Below are positions 27,526 through 38,176 of a stretch of 41,318 nt of DNA, in pieces. Made by a program: the position numbers and the translations under genes. The notes below the pieces were generated by a model. That model had not been told where the DNA came from. It searched no databases and was given only the letters and a program-made list of their open reading frames with translations. Each line of letters begins with the position of its first letter. The stretch's first letter is position 1. Source of the DNA: a bacterium (lineage in GTDB: Bacteria; JAHJDO01); the NCBI GenBank assembly GCA_030611945.1, contig JAUWOV010000005.1, positions 1 through 41,318 of the forward strand, written 5' to 3'.

Positions 27526-28357
27526 TTGCATACTCATTAATAATACGTATATCTCCAAGATTGATCATATCAGGCGTGATATGCTGTGAGCCAAGCTTTC
27601 TTTCGGTAAATGTACCGTGATAGTCAGAGCCACCTGAAATGAGAAGGTCATTTTTAAGGCAATATTGAATGTATTTCTCGTTCTCTCCATTTCTGAAATA
27701 TGGAGAATAACACTCTATCCCTGCAATTCCCCATTCGCGCCACTGGTCAAGTTCTTTTTCAGGAAAACGATCAAGGCAATTATAGTAGGCGGGAGGATGC
27801 GCTAAAAACGGATAGCCTCCTGCTTTTCTTGCAATATCTATTACTTCGTATGGCAGAGAAAATATCCTGAATCTGGAAATAAAATCTTCTGCAAGAAGAA
27901 AATATTCGTCCAGATTTTTAAGCGCTTTTTTGTCCATTAAATAATTCAGTAATTTAATCCCTCCTCTTCTGGGATCATATGAATACGCATTAAACTCTTC
28001 CAGATTGAGCTGGGGAATTTGTTTTGAAAAAGTTTCTATAAATTTATTGCAAAAGTTTTCTTCTACGTCTTGAGTATATTTCCTCAAAAGCTCTTTCAGT
28101 TCTTTGTTGGTTTCATCAAATCCATAAACCGTGATATGAAAGTCTCTGCCTCTGAATGTTGATGTAATCTCAACTCCCTGAATATATGATATATCTTTTG
28201 GTTCTATAACTCTGCGTATTTCTGCGTTGTTTGCAATGGAATTATGGTCTGTAACAGAAAATAGAGTTATATTCTTATTTATACACTCATCTATAATTTC
28301 CTCTGCAGTTAATGTCCCATCAGAGGCGCATGAGTGAATGTGCAAATCTACATACAT
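27509..28357 (-). CDS. PHP-domain phosphoesterase
   Basis: YVDLHIHSCASDGTLTAEEII, FSVTDHNSIAN, FLAHP, SGGSDYHG. Confidence 0.93.
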   Translation of the reverse strand: MYVDLHIHSCASDGTLTAEEIIDECINKNITLFSVTDHNSIANNAEIRRVIEPKDISYIQGVEITSTFRGRDFHITVYGFDETNKELKELLRKYTQDVEENFCNKFIETFSKQIPQLNLEEFNAYSYDPRRGGIKLLNYLMDKKALKNLDEYFLLAEDFISRFRIFSLPYEVIDIARKAGGYPFLAHPPAYYNCLDRFPEKELDQWREWGIAGIECYSPYFRNGENEKYIQYCLKNDLLISGGSDYHGTFTERKLGSQHITPDMINLGDIRIINEYAIMAQV

Positions 28358-28470
28358 TTGGAATTATTCCTTAAAGAATACCATTTCGCTGTAATTATAC
28401 AACTATCATAAAGGCATTTCAAATTTTAATTAATGTACCTGTTCATTTCCATTAAAAGCAATTTATCCTT

Positions 28471-28500
28471 TTGACTTTATTGCTTCTCCATTGCTATAAT
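28471..28500 (+). promoter_or_regulatory. Sigma70-like promoter upstream of mgtE
   Basis: TTGACT-18 nt-TATAAT. Confidence 0.55.
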
Positions 28501-28527
28501 GCCTCAACGCTAAATGAATAAGAGCGT

Positions 28528-29892
28528 GTGGAAATTAGTTTTATGGAAAAGAAAATAGAGAGATTTATAAACATTGTTCAGGATTATCTTAGTAACAATG
28601 CAACACTCAAACTTCAGAGGTTATTGAATAAGATCCACACTGCTGATGTGGCTGATGTTATTAGTCACTTGGAAGCCGAAGAGGGACAAAAAATACTAAA
28701 TATGCTGAAGCCGGAGGTTACCGCTGAAGTTTTAAATGAAGTAGATTCCGCCTTAGCAAAAGAACTTGTTCAAGCCATGAGTCCTGTGAGGCTTTCAAAA
28801 ATGCTTGATACAATGCCTCCTGACGATGCCGCTGACATTCTTCAGTATCTCCCCGAAGAAGATCATCTAAAAGTTCTTGCAGAAATGACAGAAGAAGAAG
28901 CAGAAGAAGTAGAAGAACTAATTCAATATGATAAGGACACCGCAGGCGGAATAATGACAACCGAATTTGTATCTTTTCATGAGGATATCACAGTTGCCGG
29001 CGCGTTAGAACATCTGCGAAAAAATATAGATGCGGAAGCCAGTTATTATATATACACAACAGACAAGGAAGACCATCTTCGCGGAGTAGTTACTTTAAAA
29101 GAATTGATTAAGGCAGGTCCTGATAAAAAATTAAAAACCGTGATGATTTCAGACATTATTAGCGTAAAGCCTGACAGTGATCAGGAATATGTAGCAAATC
29201 TGGTTGCAAAGTACGACCTTCTGGCTATTCCGGTTACTGATACTTCAAACAGGCTTCTGGGAATAATAACAGTTGATGATATTATTGACGTAATAAGAGA
29301 AGAAGCTACCGAAGATGCATATAAGTCTGTTGGAACGACAGAGGACGAGCTTTTGACAAAGTCCTCTTTCAATGTTGCTAAGATACGTCTTCCATGGCTT
29401 ATTACAACTCTTCTGGGAGGACTAATATGTGTGCTTGTTGTAAGTAGATTTAAATTTGTTCTGGAACAGGTTATAGCTCTGGCTTTTTTTATGCCCATAA
29501 TTGCCGCTATGGGAGGAAACATTGGAATTCAATCATCTACAATTGTGGTGAGAGGGTTGGCAACGGGCATAATAGACACTAAGAAGATATGGAAAATGCT
29601 TTTTAGAGAAGTAAGAATAGGCGCTATTATGGGACTTGCATGCGGCACCGTTGTCGGAACAGTCGGAGCGTTATGGCAGAGGCAGCTTGTTTTAGGACTT
29701 GTTCTTTTTGTTTCAATGTTTATGGCTATTATTGTTGCTGCAGCAATAGGAGCAATTATACCGCTTGTATTTAATAAGTTTAACATTGACCCAGCTATTG
29801 CCACAGGACCTTTTGTAACAACTGCGAATGACATTACCGGCATGCTCATATACTTCAGTCTGGCATTGGGATTGATGAAATATTTAGTTTAA
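28528..29892 (+). CDS. mgtE: Magnesium transporter MgtE (GTG start)
   Basis: MgtE N domain repeats (PPDDAADILQYLPEE), DTAGGIMTTEFVSF, CBS pair, C-terminal TM domain GGNIGIQSSTIVVRGLATG. Confidence 0.96.
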   Translation: MEISFMEKKIERFINIVQDYLSNNATLKLQRLLNKIHTADVADVISHLEAEEGQKILNMLKPEVTAEVLNEVDSALAKELVQAMSPVRLSKMLDTMPPDDAADILQYLPEEDHLKVLAEMTEEEAEEVEELIQYDKDTAGGIMTTEFVSFHEDITVAGALEHLRKNIDAEASYYIYTTDKEDHLRGVVTLKELIKAGPDKKLKTVMISDIISVKPDSDQEYVANLVAKYDLLAIPVTDTSNRLLGIITVDDIIDVIREEATEDAYKSVGTTEDELLTKSSFNVAKIRLPWLITTLLGGLICVLVVSRFKFVLEQVIALAFFMPIIAAMGGNIGIQSSTIVVRGLATGIIDTKKIWKMLFREVRIGAIMGLACGTVVGTVGALWQRQLVLGLVLFVSMFMAIIVAAAIGAIIPLVFNKFNIDPAIATGPFVTTANDITGMLIYFSLALGLMKYLV

Positions 29893-29910
29893 TTTAAGGA
29901 GAGATTTGAA

Positions 29911-31209
29911 ATGGGAATGACTATAACAGAGAAGATATTAGCTGCGCATGCTGTAAAGAAACAAGGGGCAATATCTCAAGTTTTACCCGGAGAACTTATT
30001 GAGGCGGATCTTGATTTTATTTTGGGTAATGATATTACCGCCCCGATTGCAATCTCTGAGTTTAAAGCTATAGAAAAAGAAAAAGGCAGGGAATTGGAAG
30101 TTTTTGATAAAGAGAGAGTTGCTTTAGTGCCTGACCATTTTACCCCAAACAAGGATGTGAAATCAGCAGAGCAGTGTAAAATGCTTAGAGATTTTTCAAG
30201 AAAGAAGAACATTAAATATTACTTTGAGATAGGCAAAATGGGAGTAGAACATGCGTTGCTTCCTGAGCAGGGACTTGTTCTACCAGGTGATTGTATTATC
30301 GGCGCAGATTCGCATACATGCACTTACGGAGCTTTGGGCGCATTTTCAACAGGCGTTGGAAGCACTGATCTTGCAGCTGCAATGATAAGAGGTAAAGCAT
30401 GGTTTAAAATTCCCGAAAGCATAAAGTTTGTCTACAAAGGAAAACTTAATAAGTGGGTGTGCGGCAAGGATCTTATCCTATATACAATAGGAGATATCGG
30501 AGTAGATGGAGCGCTTTATAAATCAATGGAATTCTGCGGAGATGTTATATCGGGATTAGCTATATCCGATAGACTAACTATGTGCAACATGGCAATAGAA
30601 GCTGGAGGGAAGAATGGCATTATTGAGCCTGATGAAAAGACACTAAATTATGTTAAAAATATTGCGAAAAGGGATTATAAGATATATAAGAGTGATCCTG
30701 ATGCACAATACGCCGATATCAGAGAATATGATGTATCAAAAATAAAACCGCAAGTAGCGTTCCCTCATCTGCCGTCAAACACAAAACCTGCAGCAGATGC
30801 TGATAATATACAGATAGATCAGGTGGTTATAGGTTCGTGTACAAATGGAAGGCTGCAGGACTTGGAAATTGCGGCAGGGATACTGAAGGGACATAAGATA
30901 CATCCGTATGTAAGGCTTATAATTCTTCCGGCAACTCAAAAGATATACGCTGCTGCTATGAAAAAAGGGCTGTTTGATATATTTTTGGAAAGCGGCGGGA
31001 TTATAAGCACTCCTACATGCGGACCATGTCTTGGCGGACATATGGGTGTGCTTGCCGAAGGAGAAAGATGTGTAAGCACAACAAACCGTAATTTTGTCGG
31101 AAGAATGGGACATGTCAAGAGCGAGGTATATCTTGCAAGTCCCGCTGTTGCGGCTGCATCGGCAATTAAGGGGAGAATAACAGATCCGGAGGAGATAAAA
31201 ATAAAATGA
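29911..31209 (+). CDS. leuC: 3-isopropylmalate dehydratase/homoaconitase-like large subunit
   Basis: [70 protein letters not shown]. Confidence 0.92.
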   Translation: MGMTITEKILAAHAVKKQGAISQVLPGELIEADLDFILGNDITAPIAISEFKAIEKEKGRELEVFDKERVALVPDHFTPNKDVKSAEQCKMLRDFSRKKNIKYYFEIGKMGVEHALLPEQGLVLPGDCIIGADSHTCTYGALGAFSTGVGSTDLAAAMIRGKAWFKIPESIKFVYKGKLNKWVCGKDLILYTIGDIGVDGALYKSMEFCGDVISGLAISDRLTMCNMAIEAGGKNGIIEPDEKTLNYVKNIAKRDYKIYKSDPDAQYADIREYDVSKIKPQVAFPHLPSNTKPAADADNIQIDQVVIGSCTNGRLQDLEIAAGILKGHKIHPYVRLIILPATQKIYAAAMKKGLFDIFLESGGIISTPTCGPCLGGHMGVLAEGERCVSTTNRNFVGRMGHVKSEVYLASPAVAAASAIKGRITDPEEIKIK

Positions 31210-31712
31210 AATTTAAAGGAAAGACTTGGAAATATGGAGACAATGTAAATACAGATGAGATCATTCCTGCAAGATACCTTAATACTTCCGACCCAAAAGA
31301 ACTGGCAGAACACTGCATGGAGGATATAGACGCTTCTTTTGCTAAGGGTATTGAAAAAGACGATATCATTGTTGCTCAGGAGAATTTTGGCTGTGGTTCA
31401 TCAAGAGAACATGCCCCGATATCTATAAAGGAAGCAGGAGTTTCCTGTATTATAGCAAATTCGTTCGCAAGGATATTCTATCGCAACTCAATAAATATCG
31501 GACTGCCGATCCTTGAATGTAAGGAAGCAGTCAAGGATGTAGATAAGGGAGACATTCTGGAAGTTGACTTATCGGCAGGTACTGTACTCAATCTTACAAA
31601 GAACAAGTTTTACAAATCCAGCCCGTTTCCAGAATTCATTCAGGAACTAATATCTGCAGGCGGTTTGATGAAGTGGGTTAGTAAAACCCTTCCCCCAGTC
31701 AAGGGGGAATGA
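31206..31712 (+). CDS. leuD: 3-isopropylmalate dehydratase-like small subunit
   Basis: [64 protein letters not shown]. Confidence 0.92.
   Translation: MKFKGKTWKYGDNVNTDEIIPARYLNTSDPKELAEHCMEDIDASFAKGIEKDDIIVAQENFGCGSSREHAPISIKEAGVSCIIANSFARIFYRNSINIGLPILECKEAVKDVDKGDILEVDLSAGTVLNLTKNKFYKSSPFPEFIQELISAGGLMKWVSKTLPPVKGE
31690..31709. repeat. Stem-loop at the leuD/cobU junction
   Basis: TTCCCCC-AGTCAA-GGGGGAA, 7-bp stem and 6-nt loop. Confidence 0.6.
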
Positions 31713-31720
31713 GGGGGTTA

Positions 31721-32248
31721 ATGGCTAAAATAATTTTTATTACAGGCGGGGCAAGGAGCGGTAAGAGTTCTTTTGCAGAGAAATTAGCATCAGCGTTTGG
31801 AGAGAAGGTTATCTTTTTTGCAACTGCAGAAGCGCTGGACAAGGAAATGGAAGAGAGGATCAAGAAGCATAAATCAAATAGAAGCAGCGCATGGAAGACA
31901 ATTGAAGAGCCAATAAACATTAATGTTTTAAACAAGTTCAGAAACTTTGAAGGCGCTGTTATTCTGGATTGTATCACGTTGTGGCTGTCTAATATGATAC
32001 ATAAATTCGGCATTGAAAAGTTAGAAAGCCGTATTCTTGGGGATATTCGGACGCTATTAAAAACAGTAAAAACTTCCAAATTTACGCTTGTTGTTGTGAG
32101 TAATGAGTTGGGAATGGGCATAGTCCCTGAAAATAGGTTGGTACGTGAATTCAGAGATATTGCAGGAAGATGCAATCAGCTCATTGCGCGCATGGCAGAT
32201 GAAGTGTATCTTATGGTTTCAGGGATAGCACTTAAGATAGAAGGATAA
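31721..32248 (+). CDS. cobU: Adenosylcobinamide kinase/adenosylcobinamide-phosphate guanylyltransferase
   Basis: IIFITGGARSGKSSFAEKLA, DCITLWLSNM, VVSNELGMGIVPENRLVREFRDIAGRCNQ; ATG after GAGGGGG preferred over 31709. Confidence 0.93.
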   Translation: MAKIIFITGGARSGKSSFAEKLASAFGEKVIFFATAEALDKEMEERIKKHKSNRSSAWKTIEEPININVLNKFRNFEGAVILDCITLWLSNMIHKFGIEKLESRILGDIRTLLKTVKTSKFTLVVVSNELGMGIVPENRLVREFRDIAGRCNQLIARMADEVYLMVSGIALKIEG

Positions 32249-32251
32249 GCT

Positions 32252-33331
32252 TTGAATATTCTTCATATAAATACAGAATGCGGCTGGAGGGGTGGGGAAG
32301 TTCAGATGATGTATCTTATGGATGGTTTGAGGAGAAAAAACTACAATAATGTTGTATCCGCTCAGCCAAATAGCGTGCTGGTAGGAAGAGCTATTAGCAA
32401 TAATCTCAGGGTGTGTCCTGTGGTAATGCGTGGGGAATTGGATTTCAGGGCTATAGGAAATATCTGCAGAATAATAACCGATGAACGTATAGATATTGTT
32501 CATGCTCATACCTCTCATGCGCACACAATTGGAGCAGTTGCAGCAAAGATAAAGAAGATTCCTTTTGTTGTCACGCGCAGGGTTGATTTTGAGGTTGCAT
32601 GTAATGTTTTTTCAAATATAAAATATAATTATCTCGGGGACAAGATAATTGCAATATCCAGTGCCATTAAAAACATATTGATAGAGGCAGGTGTTTCTCA
32701 GGACAAAATAGATGTTGTTTACAGCGGAATTGATACAAAAAAATTCGACAATCTGAGTGATACTCAGTACTTATACGAAGAGTTTAATTTATCAAAATGC
32801 ACACCAATTATTGGCACAATAGCGCATCTGACGGATCACAAGGGGCATAAATATTTGCTTAGCGCTGTTCCAGATGTGTTAAAAACATTCCCAAATGCGC
32901 TTTTTCTCATTATTGGCAAAGGGGAACTGGAAAAAGTTTTAAAAAAACAAGTTAATAAATTAGATATTACAGGAAATGTGATGTTTGCCGGGTTTCGCAG
33001 GGATATTGGCGAATTATTATCAATAATGGACCTTTTTGTTCTCACTTCTCATCTTGAAGGATTATGCACTTCTCTTATGGATGCCATGCTAATGAAGCTG
33101 CCGGTTGTTGCAACAACAGCTGGCGGAATACCGGAAGTTGTTGTAGACAAAGAAACAGGTATTCTTGTTCCACCAAAGACACCAAAGGCACTGGCAGATG
33201 CTATTATACAGTTACTATCCAATAAGGAAGAGGCAAGGAAAATGGGGGAGAGGGGACTGGAGCGAGTAAAAACAATGTTTAACGTATCCAGAATGGTTGA
33301 AGGAACAGAAATAGTTTATACGAGCTTATGA
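32252..33331 (+). CDS. GT4 family glycosyltransferase (TTG start)
   Basis: ILHINTECGWRGGEVQMMYLM, VHAHTSHAHTIGAVAA, LEGLCTSLMDAMLMKLPVVATTAGGIPEVV. Confidence 0.9.
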   Translation: MNILHINTECGWRGGEVQMMYLMDGLRRKNYNNVVSAQPNSVLVGRAISNNLRVCPVVMRGELDFRAIGNICRIITDERIDIVHAHTSHAHTIGAVAAKIKKIPFVVTRRVDFEVACNVFSNIKYNYLGDKIIAISSAIKNILIEAGVSQDKIDVVYSGIDTKKFDNLSDTQYLYEEFNLSKCTPIIGTIAHLTDHKGHKYLLSAVPDVLKTFPNALFLIIGKGELEKVLKKQVNKLDITGNVMFAGFRRDIGELLSIMDLFVLTSHLEGLCTSLMDAMLMKLPVVATTAGGIPEVVVDKETGILVPPKTPKALADAIIQLLSNKEEARKMGERGLERVKTMFNVSRMVEGTEIVYTSL

Positions 33332-33394
33332 ATATTTGCTGTTTACAAATGAGATACTGTCTTACAAATAGATCTACCTCGTAAATTACCTATA

Positions 33395-33479
<85 letters not shown>

Positions 33480-33598
33480 CATGCATTGATAAAAAAATGT
33501 ATGCTATCAAAGATAACAACATAGGTCAATAAAAATCTGGTTGTTTTTGAGGAGCAAAAATGGTATTTTGTTTTTGAGTCCACAAAGGGAGATAGCTA

Positions 33599-34255
33599 AT
33601 GTTTGAAACACTAAAAAATGATATACAGGCTGTGTTTGACAGGGACCCTGCGGCAAGGAATATATTGGAGGTTTTAACGTACGCAGGACTTCACGCAATT
33701 GTGTGGTACAGATCTGCTCATTATCTTTATAAAAATGATGTGCCATTCTTCCCAAGGCTTATATCACAAATAGCGCGCTTTTTTACAGGAATTGAGATTC
33801 ATCCCGGCGCAGAGATCAACAGAGGATTCTTTATTGATCACGGTATGGGAGTTGTAATTGGAGAGACAACAGTTATTGGGGACAATGTAACCATATTTCA
33901 AGGCGTTACACTTGGAGGCACAGGCAAGGAAAGGGGGAAGAGACACCCCACACTTGGAAATGACGTTGTTGTCGGCGCAGGAGCAAAGATTTTGGGAAAT
34001 ATTACAATCGGCAATAATGTAATGGTTGGCGCTAATGCTGTAGTACTAAAGGATGTACCTTCGGACTGCACGGTTGTTGGTATTCCCGGGAGGATAACAC
34101 GAAAAAAAGGTGAAAAAGTTTCTGGTATAAGTCTTGATCACACAAACTTGCCGGATCCGATTGCAGAAAAAATTAAACATCTGGAGAAGATGATAAATGA
34201 AACATCCTCTCACATAAAGAACTGGGTAAAAGTAAAAAGTAAAAAGGATGATTAG
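33599..34255 (+). CDS. cysE: Serine O-acetyltransferase
   Basis: [57 protein letters not shown], left-handed beta-helix hexapeptides. Confidence 0.95.
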   Translation: MFETLKNDIQAVFDRDPAARNILEVLTYAGLHAIVWYRSAHYLYKNDVPFFPRLISQIARFFTGIEIHPGAEINRGFFIDHGMGVVIGETTVIGDNVTIFQGVTLGGTGKERGKRHPTLGNDVVVGAGAKILGNITIGNNVMVGANAVVLKDVPSDCTVVGIPGRITRKKGEKVSGISLDHTNLPDPIAEKIKHLEKMINETSSHIKNWVKVKSKKDD

Positions 34256-35639
34256 GGTCTATAATACACTTACAGGCAAAAAAGAGGAGTTTCTATCCCT
34301 AGTTTCGGGCAAGGTCAGGATGTATAATTGTGGTCCTACAGTCTATGACTATTTTCATGTTGGAAATGCAAGGAATTTTATTGTATTTGACGTAATAAGG
34401 AGATATCTCAAACATAAGGGGTATAAAGTTACATTTGTTCAGAATATTACAGACATTGACGATAAGATTATAAACAGGGCAAATAAAGAGAAGGTCTCTG
34501 CTGAGAGTATAGCTAATAAGTATACGGACGCTTTTTTTGGGGATTTAGAAATTCTCGGCATTGTAAAGCCTGATATATGCCCAAAGGCAACTGAACATGT
34601 TTCGGATATTATTTCTTTGATTAAAAGACTTATGGATGCAGGTTTTGCCTATCAAGTTGATGGAGATGTGTTTTTTGAAGTAGGCAAATTTTCTGATTAT
34701 GGCAAATTATCAAAACGTTTGTTTGACGAGGTAAAGCAGTGCGCAAGAGTGAAGATAGACGAGCGCAAGAAGTCTCCTCGCGATTTTGCTCTGTGGAAAA
34801 GCGCTAAACCTGATGAACCAAGCTGGGACAGTCCATGGGGCATGGGCAGACCGGGATGGCATATTGAATGTTCTGCTATGAGCATGAAATATCTTGGAGA
34901 AACGTTTGATATACATTCCGGAGGGCAGGATCTGATCTTTCCTCATCATGAAAACGAAATAGCTCAAAGCGAAGCGGCAACAGACAAGCCATTTGTTAAG
35001 TACTGGTTTCACAATGGATTTTTAAATATTGATGGTGAAAAGATGTCTAAATCTCTGGGTAACTTCTTTTTAGTGAGAGACATACTTAAAAAGTTTAGCC
35101 CTCAAGTTGTGCGGTATTTTATGATATCTGCTCATTACCGTAGCTCGCTTGATTTTAGCGACAAAAGTCTCGCTGAATCAGGGAAAGCTTTTGAGAGAAT
35201 AGAAAATTGTTTTGACAACATCAGTGAAAATGTAAAAGATTTAGATGCGTCTCAAAAAAATATACATACAGAATGGACGAACAAGTTTGAGGAAGCTATG
35301 GACGATGATTTTAATACAGCATCTGCTCTGGGAGTTGTGTTTGATCTAATAACAGAAATTAATAGCTTGATACAGGCACAGAGGCACAGAGGCACAGAGG
35401 CACAAATAAAAGAATACATTTCCGATCTGAAAACATTTTGTTCTATACTCGGGATTCTGCCAAGTATAGAGGATAAGGAATTGGATAAAGATTTACTGGA
35501 TTTAATTGAAGAACGAACAAAAGCTCGCACTAAGAAGAATTGGCAGGAAGCAGACAGAATCCGGAGTCTGCTGGAAGAGAGAGGCGTTGTTCTCAAAGAC
35601 AATCCGGACGGAACAACCAATTGGAAGAGAAAAGGCTAA
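34248..35639 (+). CDS. cysS: Cysteinyl-tRNA synthetase
   Basis: [78 protein letters not shown]. Confidence 0.97.
   Translation: MIRVYNTLTGKKEEFLSLVSGKVRMYNCGPTVYDYFHVGNARNFIVFDVIRRYLKHKGYKVTFVQNITDIDDKIINRANKEKVSAESIANKYTDAFFGDLEILGIVKPDICPKATEHVSDIISLIKRLMDAGFAYQVDGDVFFEVGKFSDYGKLSKRLFDEVKQCARVKIDERKKSPRDFALWKSAKPDEPSWDSPWGMGRPGWHIECSAMSMKYLGETFDIHSGGQDLIFPHHENEIAQSEAATDKPFVKYWFHNGFLNIDGEKMSKSLGNFFLVRDILKKFSPQVVRYFMISAHYRSSLDFSDKSLAESGKAFERIENCFDNISENVKDLDASQKNIHTEWTNKFEEAMDDDFNTASALGVVFDLITEINSLIQAQRHRGTEAQIKEYISDLKTFCSILGILPSIEDKELDKDLLDLIEERTKARTKKNWQEADRIRSLLEERGVVLKDNPDGTTNWKRKG
35374..35405. repeat. Four tandem octamers AGGCACAG x3 + AGGCACAA inside cysS
   Basis: Direct reading; translates within ...[18 protein letters not shown]... 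Confidence 0.9.
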
Positions 35640-35688
35640 ACGCCAAATTGCAATTTCGCCTTTTGCACTTTGATTTTTGAGTTTTTGT

Positions 35689-37119
35689 ATGATTATTAAA
35701 AAAGACAAAGACCTGATACTTGGATATTTAGAGGATGCTTCCAATTTAGAAGGAGGTAATGTGGATATTCTTTATGTTCCGGAAACTGAAGAGGAAGTGA
35801 AAGAGGCTGTTTGTGAATGCGTTAGTAAAAATATTCCTTTAACTGTTTCTGCAGGAGGAACAGGAACAGTCGGCAGTAGAATCGCGCGCGATGGCGCTAT
35901 TCTTTCAGTAGAAAGACTGAATAAAATTCTATCAATAGATAAAGAAAATAAAAGAGCTGTTTTGCAGTCAGGGGTGATTATTAGTGATTTTTTGGAAGCA
36001 TTGGCTAAACAGAACTTGTTTTATCCGCCATTTCCAACAGAAAGAACAGCTTTTATCGGAGGTAATATAGCAACGAATGCTTCCGGAGAATACAGCTATT
36101 ACTTTGGTTCAACGCGCAATTATGTAAGAAGGATTAAAGTCCTGCTTTCTACAGGAAAGTTTCTGGAGATAGAAAGAGGCAAGATTTTTGCAGATAAGGA
36201 TGGAATTATTAAAATAGGTGAATTAAGCGTCAAGATTCCCTCTTATACCAGTCCTCAAGTCAAGAATGCCGCAGGTTATTTTTCAAAGCCGCAAATGGAT
36301 TTAATTGACTTATTCATTGGTTCAGAGGGCACATTAGGAGTGATTACAGAAACAGAGGTTGAAATAATTGATGATCTGCAGTCTCGGTTCATAATGGTTA
36401 TTTTCCTGCCTGATGAGCAAAGGCTTTTAGAATTTGTTTCTGAGATTAAGAACAATCCGGACCTGAAACCTGTTTCCTTAGAATATTTTGATAAAAACAG
36501 TCTGAATTTTTTAAGAAGCGATTTCCACAGCATACCAGATAGTTCCGAAGCAGCTGTCTATATAGAGGAGGAAGAAGGAGAGAATACTCTTGGTGTATGG
36601 TTAAATCTTCTGGATAAATATGAAGTTATTGATACATGGATAAGCCAGGATAAAAAGAGATATCAGGAGCTTATAAATTTTCGGCATAAGCTTCCGGAGA
36701 AAGTAAGGGATTACTTCAAAGAGATTAAATCACATAAGATCGCTCTTGATATTGCTGTGCCTGACGAATCATTTGAGAAGCTTTTCTATTTTTACAAACA
36801 TGCTTTAGATAATGAGAAGATTAAATTTGTTCTCTATGGACATATTGGAGAAAACCATCTGCATCTTAATTTTTTCCCAAAGAATGAGAAAGAGAAAACG
36901 ATAGTTAATGACATATGTAGCAAAGCTGTCCGGAAAGCAGTAAAAATGGGAGGAACAGTATCTGCGGAACACGGCATAGGGAAGATAAAGCATAAATACT
37001 TAGAAGTAATGTATGGCAGAGAAGGAGTCTCAGAAATGGCAAGAGTTAAGAAAACATTTGACTCGCATTGTATTTTAGGATTAGATAATATCTTTTCAAG
37101 GGAATTAGTTCTTTATTAA
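35689..37119 (+). CDS. FAD-binding oxidase, GlcD/D-lactate dehydrogenase-like
   Basis: LTVSAGGTGTVGSRIARDGAILSVERLNKIL, GGNIATNASGEYSYYFGSTRNYV, GSEGTLGVITE, GTVSAEHGIGKIK. Confidence 0.9.
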   Translation: MIIKKDKDLILGYLEDASNLEGGNVDILYVPETEEEVKEAVCECVSKNIPLTVSAGGTGTVGSRIARDGAILSVERLNKILSIDKENKRAVLQSGVIISDFLEALAKQNLFYPPFPTERTAFIGGNIATNASGEYSYYFGSTRNYVRRIKVLLSTGKFLEIERGKIFADKDGIIKIGELSVKIPSYTSPQVKNAAGYFSKPQMDLIDLFIGSEGTLGVITETEVEIIDDLQSRFIMVIFLPDEQRLLEFVSEIKNNPDLKPVSLEYFDKNSLNFLRSDFHSIPDSSEAAVYIEEEEGENTLGVWLNLLDKYEVIDTWISQDKKRYQELINFRHKLPEKVRDYFKEIKSHKIALDIAVPDESFEKLFYFYKHALDNEKIKFVLYGHIGENHLHLNFFPKNEKEKTIVNDICSKAVRKAVKMGGTVSAEHGIGKIKHKYLEVMYGREGVSEMARVKKTFDSHCILGLDNIFSRELVLY

Positions 37120-37190
37120 CATCTGCCTGGATCTGTTTCCAGAGTTTACTTTTGCATAAAATATTTTACATTACCCGCCAGCGCAAACAT

Positions 37191-37219
37191 TTGACAGAGT
37201 TTTTGAAAGGATGTATATT
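37191..37219 (+). promoter_or_regulatory. Sigma70-like promoter of fur
   Basis: TTGACA-17 nt-TATATT. Confidence 0.6.
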
Positions 37220-37239
37220 AAGAATGGAAATCATTATCA
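37220..37239. promoter_or_regulatory. Fur box-like operator
   Basis: AAGAATGGAAATCATTATC matches 15/19 of GATAATGATAATCATTATC; 7-1-7 core TGGAAATCATTATCA at 37225..37239. Confidence 0.65.
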
Positions 37240-37254
37240 ATAAGAGGTGGTATT

Positions 37255-37734
37255 ATGCCAATTCGAAATGGTCTTAGGCCAATGTGGTGGCATGGAAGAT
37301 TCAGAGGTTGCGGTTATAGGATAACTGCGCCAAGAGAAGCCATACTGGATGTACTCTCCAAATCAGATAAACATTTGAGCGCAGAAGAGATATACATAAA
37401 AGTACATACTTATTATCCTGCCGTAGGATTAACAACTATTTATCGCACTCTGGACATTTTGTCTAATATGGGCTTAATATTTAAGTTTGACTTCGGAGAT
37501 AGTAGGGCAAGGTATGAATTGTCAGAAGGACCTAAGGGGAAAAAGCATCACCATCATTTAATATGTACAAATTGCAATAGAATTATTGATTATGCAGACT
37601 TTATAGATGAAGAGATAAAACTTCTTGAGCAAACCGAAAAAGAACTTTTAAAGAGATACAATTTTAAATCAACAAATCATCTTATTCGGTTTTACGGTTT
37701 ATGTGAAAAATGTCAAAAAAATGAGTTGAATTGA
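37255..37734 (+). CDS. Fur-family metalloregulator with short aromatic/basic N-terminal extension
   Basis: YRITAPREAILDVLSKSDKHLSAEEIYIKV, VGLTTIYRTLDILSNMGLI, KKHHHHLICTNCNRIID, CEKC. Confidence 0.94.
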   Translation: MPIRNGLRPMWWHGRFRGCGYRITAPREAILDVLSKSDKHLSAEEIYIKVHTYYPAVGLTTIYRTLDILSNMGLIFKFDFGDSRARYELSEGPKGKKHHHHLICTNCNRIIDYADFIDEEIKLLEQTEKELLKRYNFKSTNHLIRFYGLCEKCQKNELN

Positions 37735-37735
37735 T

Positions 37736-38176
37736 ATGAATCCATTAGTAATTAAAAAACACCCTGATAAAATTCTCAGAGAAAAATGCGCTCAGGTAGA
37801 AAAGATTACAAATAAAGAGAAAAAACTTTTTGACAAGATGTTTTTTACAATGAAATATTTCCATGGCATAGGATTAGCTGCGCCTCAAATTGGTATATCC
37901 AAAAGATTAATTGTCGCCTGCGTTGAGGAAAGAACTATAAAATTAGCTAACCCCGAGATTATTGATATAAGTGGGGCGGATAATATGGTGGAGGGTTGTT
38001 TAAGCATTCCAGATATTACAGTTGATATAAAAAGGCCTTTTGAGGTTGTTGTAAAAGGTTTAAATGAGAAGGGAGAAAATGCAGAAATAAAGGTTAAAGG
38101 ACTTTTAGCAAGGGTCTTGCAGCATGAAATAGACCATTTAAAAGGCAGATTAATTATTGATTACAGAGGTGAATAG
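37736..38176 (+). CDS. def: Peptide deformylase
   Basis: GIGLAAPQIGISKRLIV, EGCLSIPDI, LQHEIDHLKGRLIID. Confidence 0.96.
   Translation: MNPLVIKKHPDKILREKCAQVEKITNKEKKLFDKMFFTMKYFHGIGLAAPQIGISKRLIVACVEERTIKLANPEIIDISGADNMVEGCLSIPDITVDIKRPFEVVVKGLNEKGENAEIKVKGLLARVLQHEIDHLKGRLIIDYRGE

Noticed and set aside
28358-28527. Mg2+ riboswitch (M-box) upstream of mgtE
   Set aside because: Only ~170 nt, an apparent promoter at 28471..28500 leaves a ~20-nt leader, and no M-box-like structure is seen.
31640-31725. Cobalamin riboswitch before cobU
   Set aside because: cobU is directly downstream of leuD with no leader space and no B12-box; other cobalamin genes are absent here.
33480-33598. T-box riboswitch upstream of cysE-cysS
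   Set aside because: No T-box core motif or terminator/antiterminator pair could be read in the short leader.
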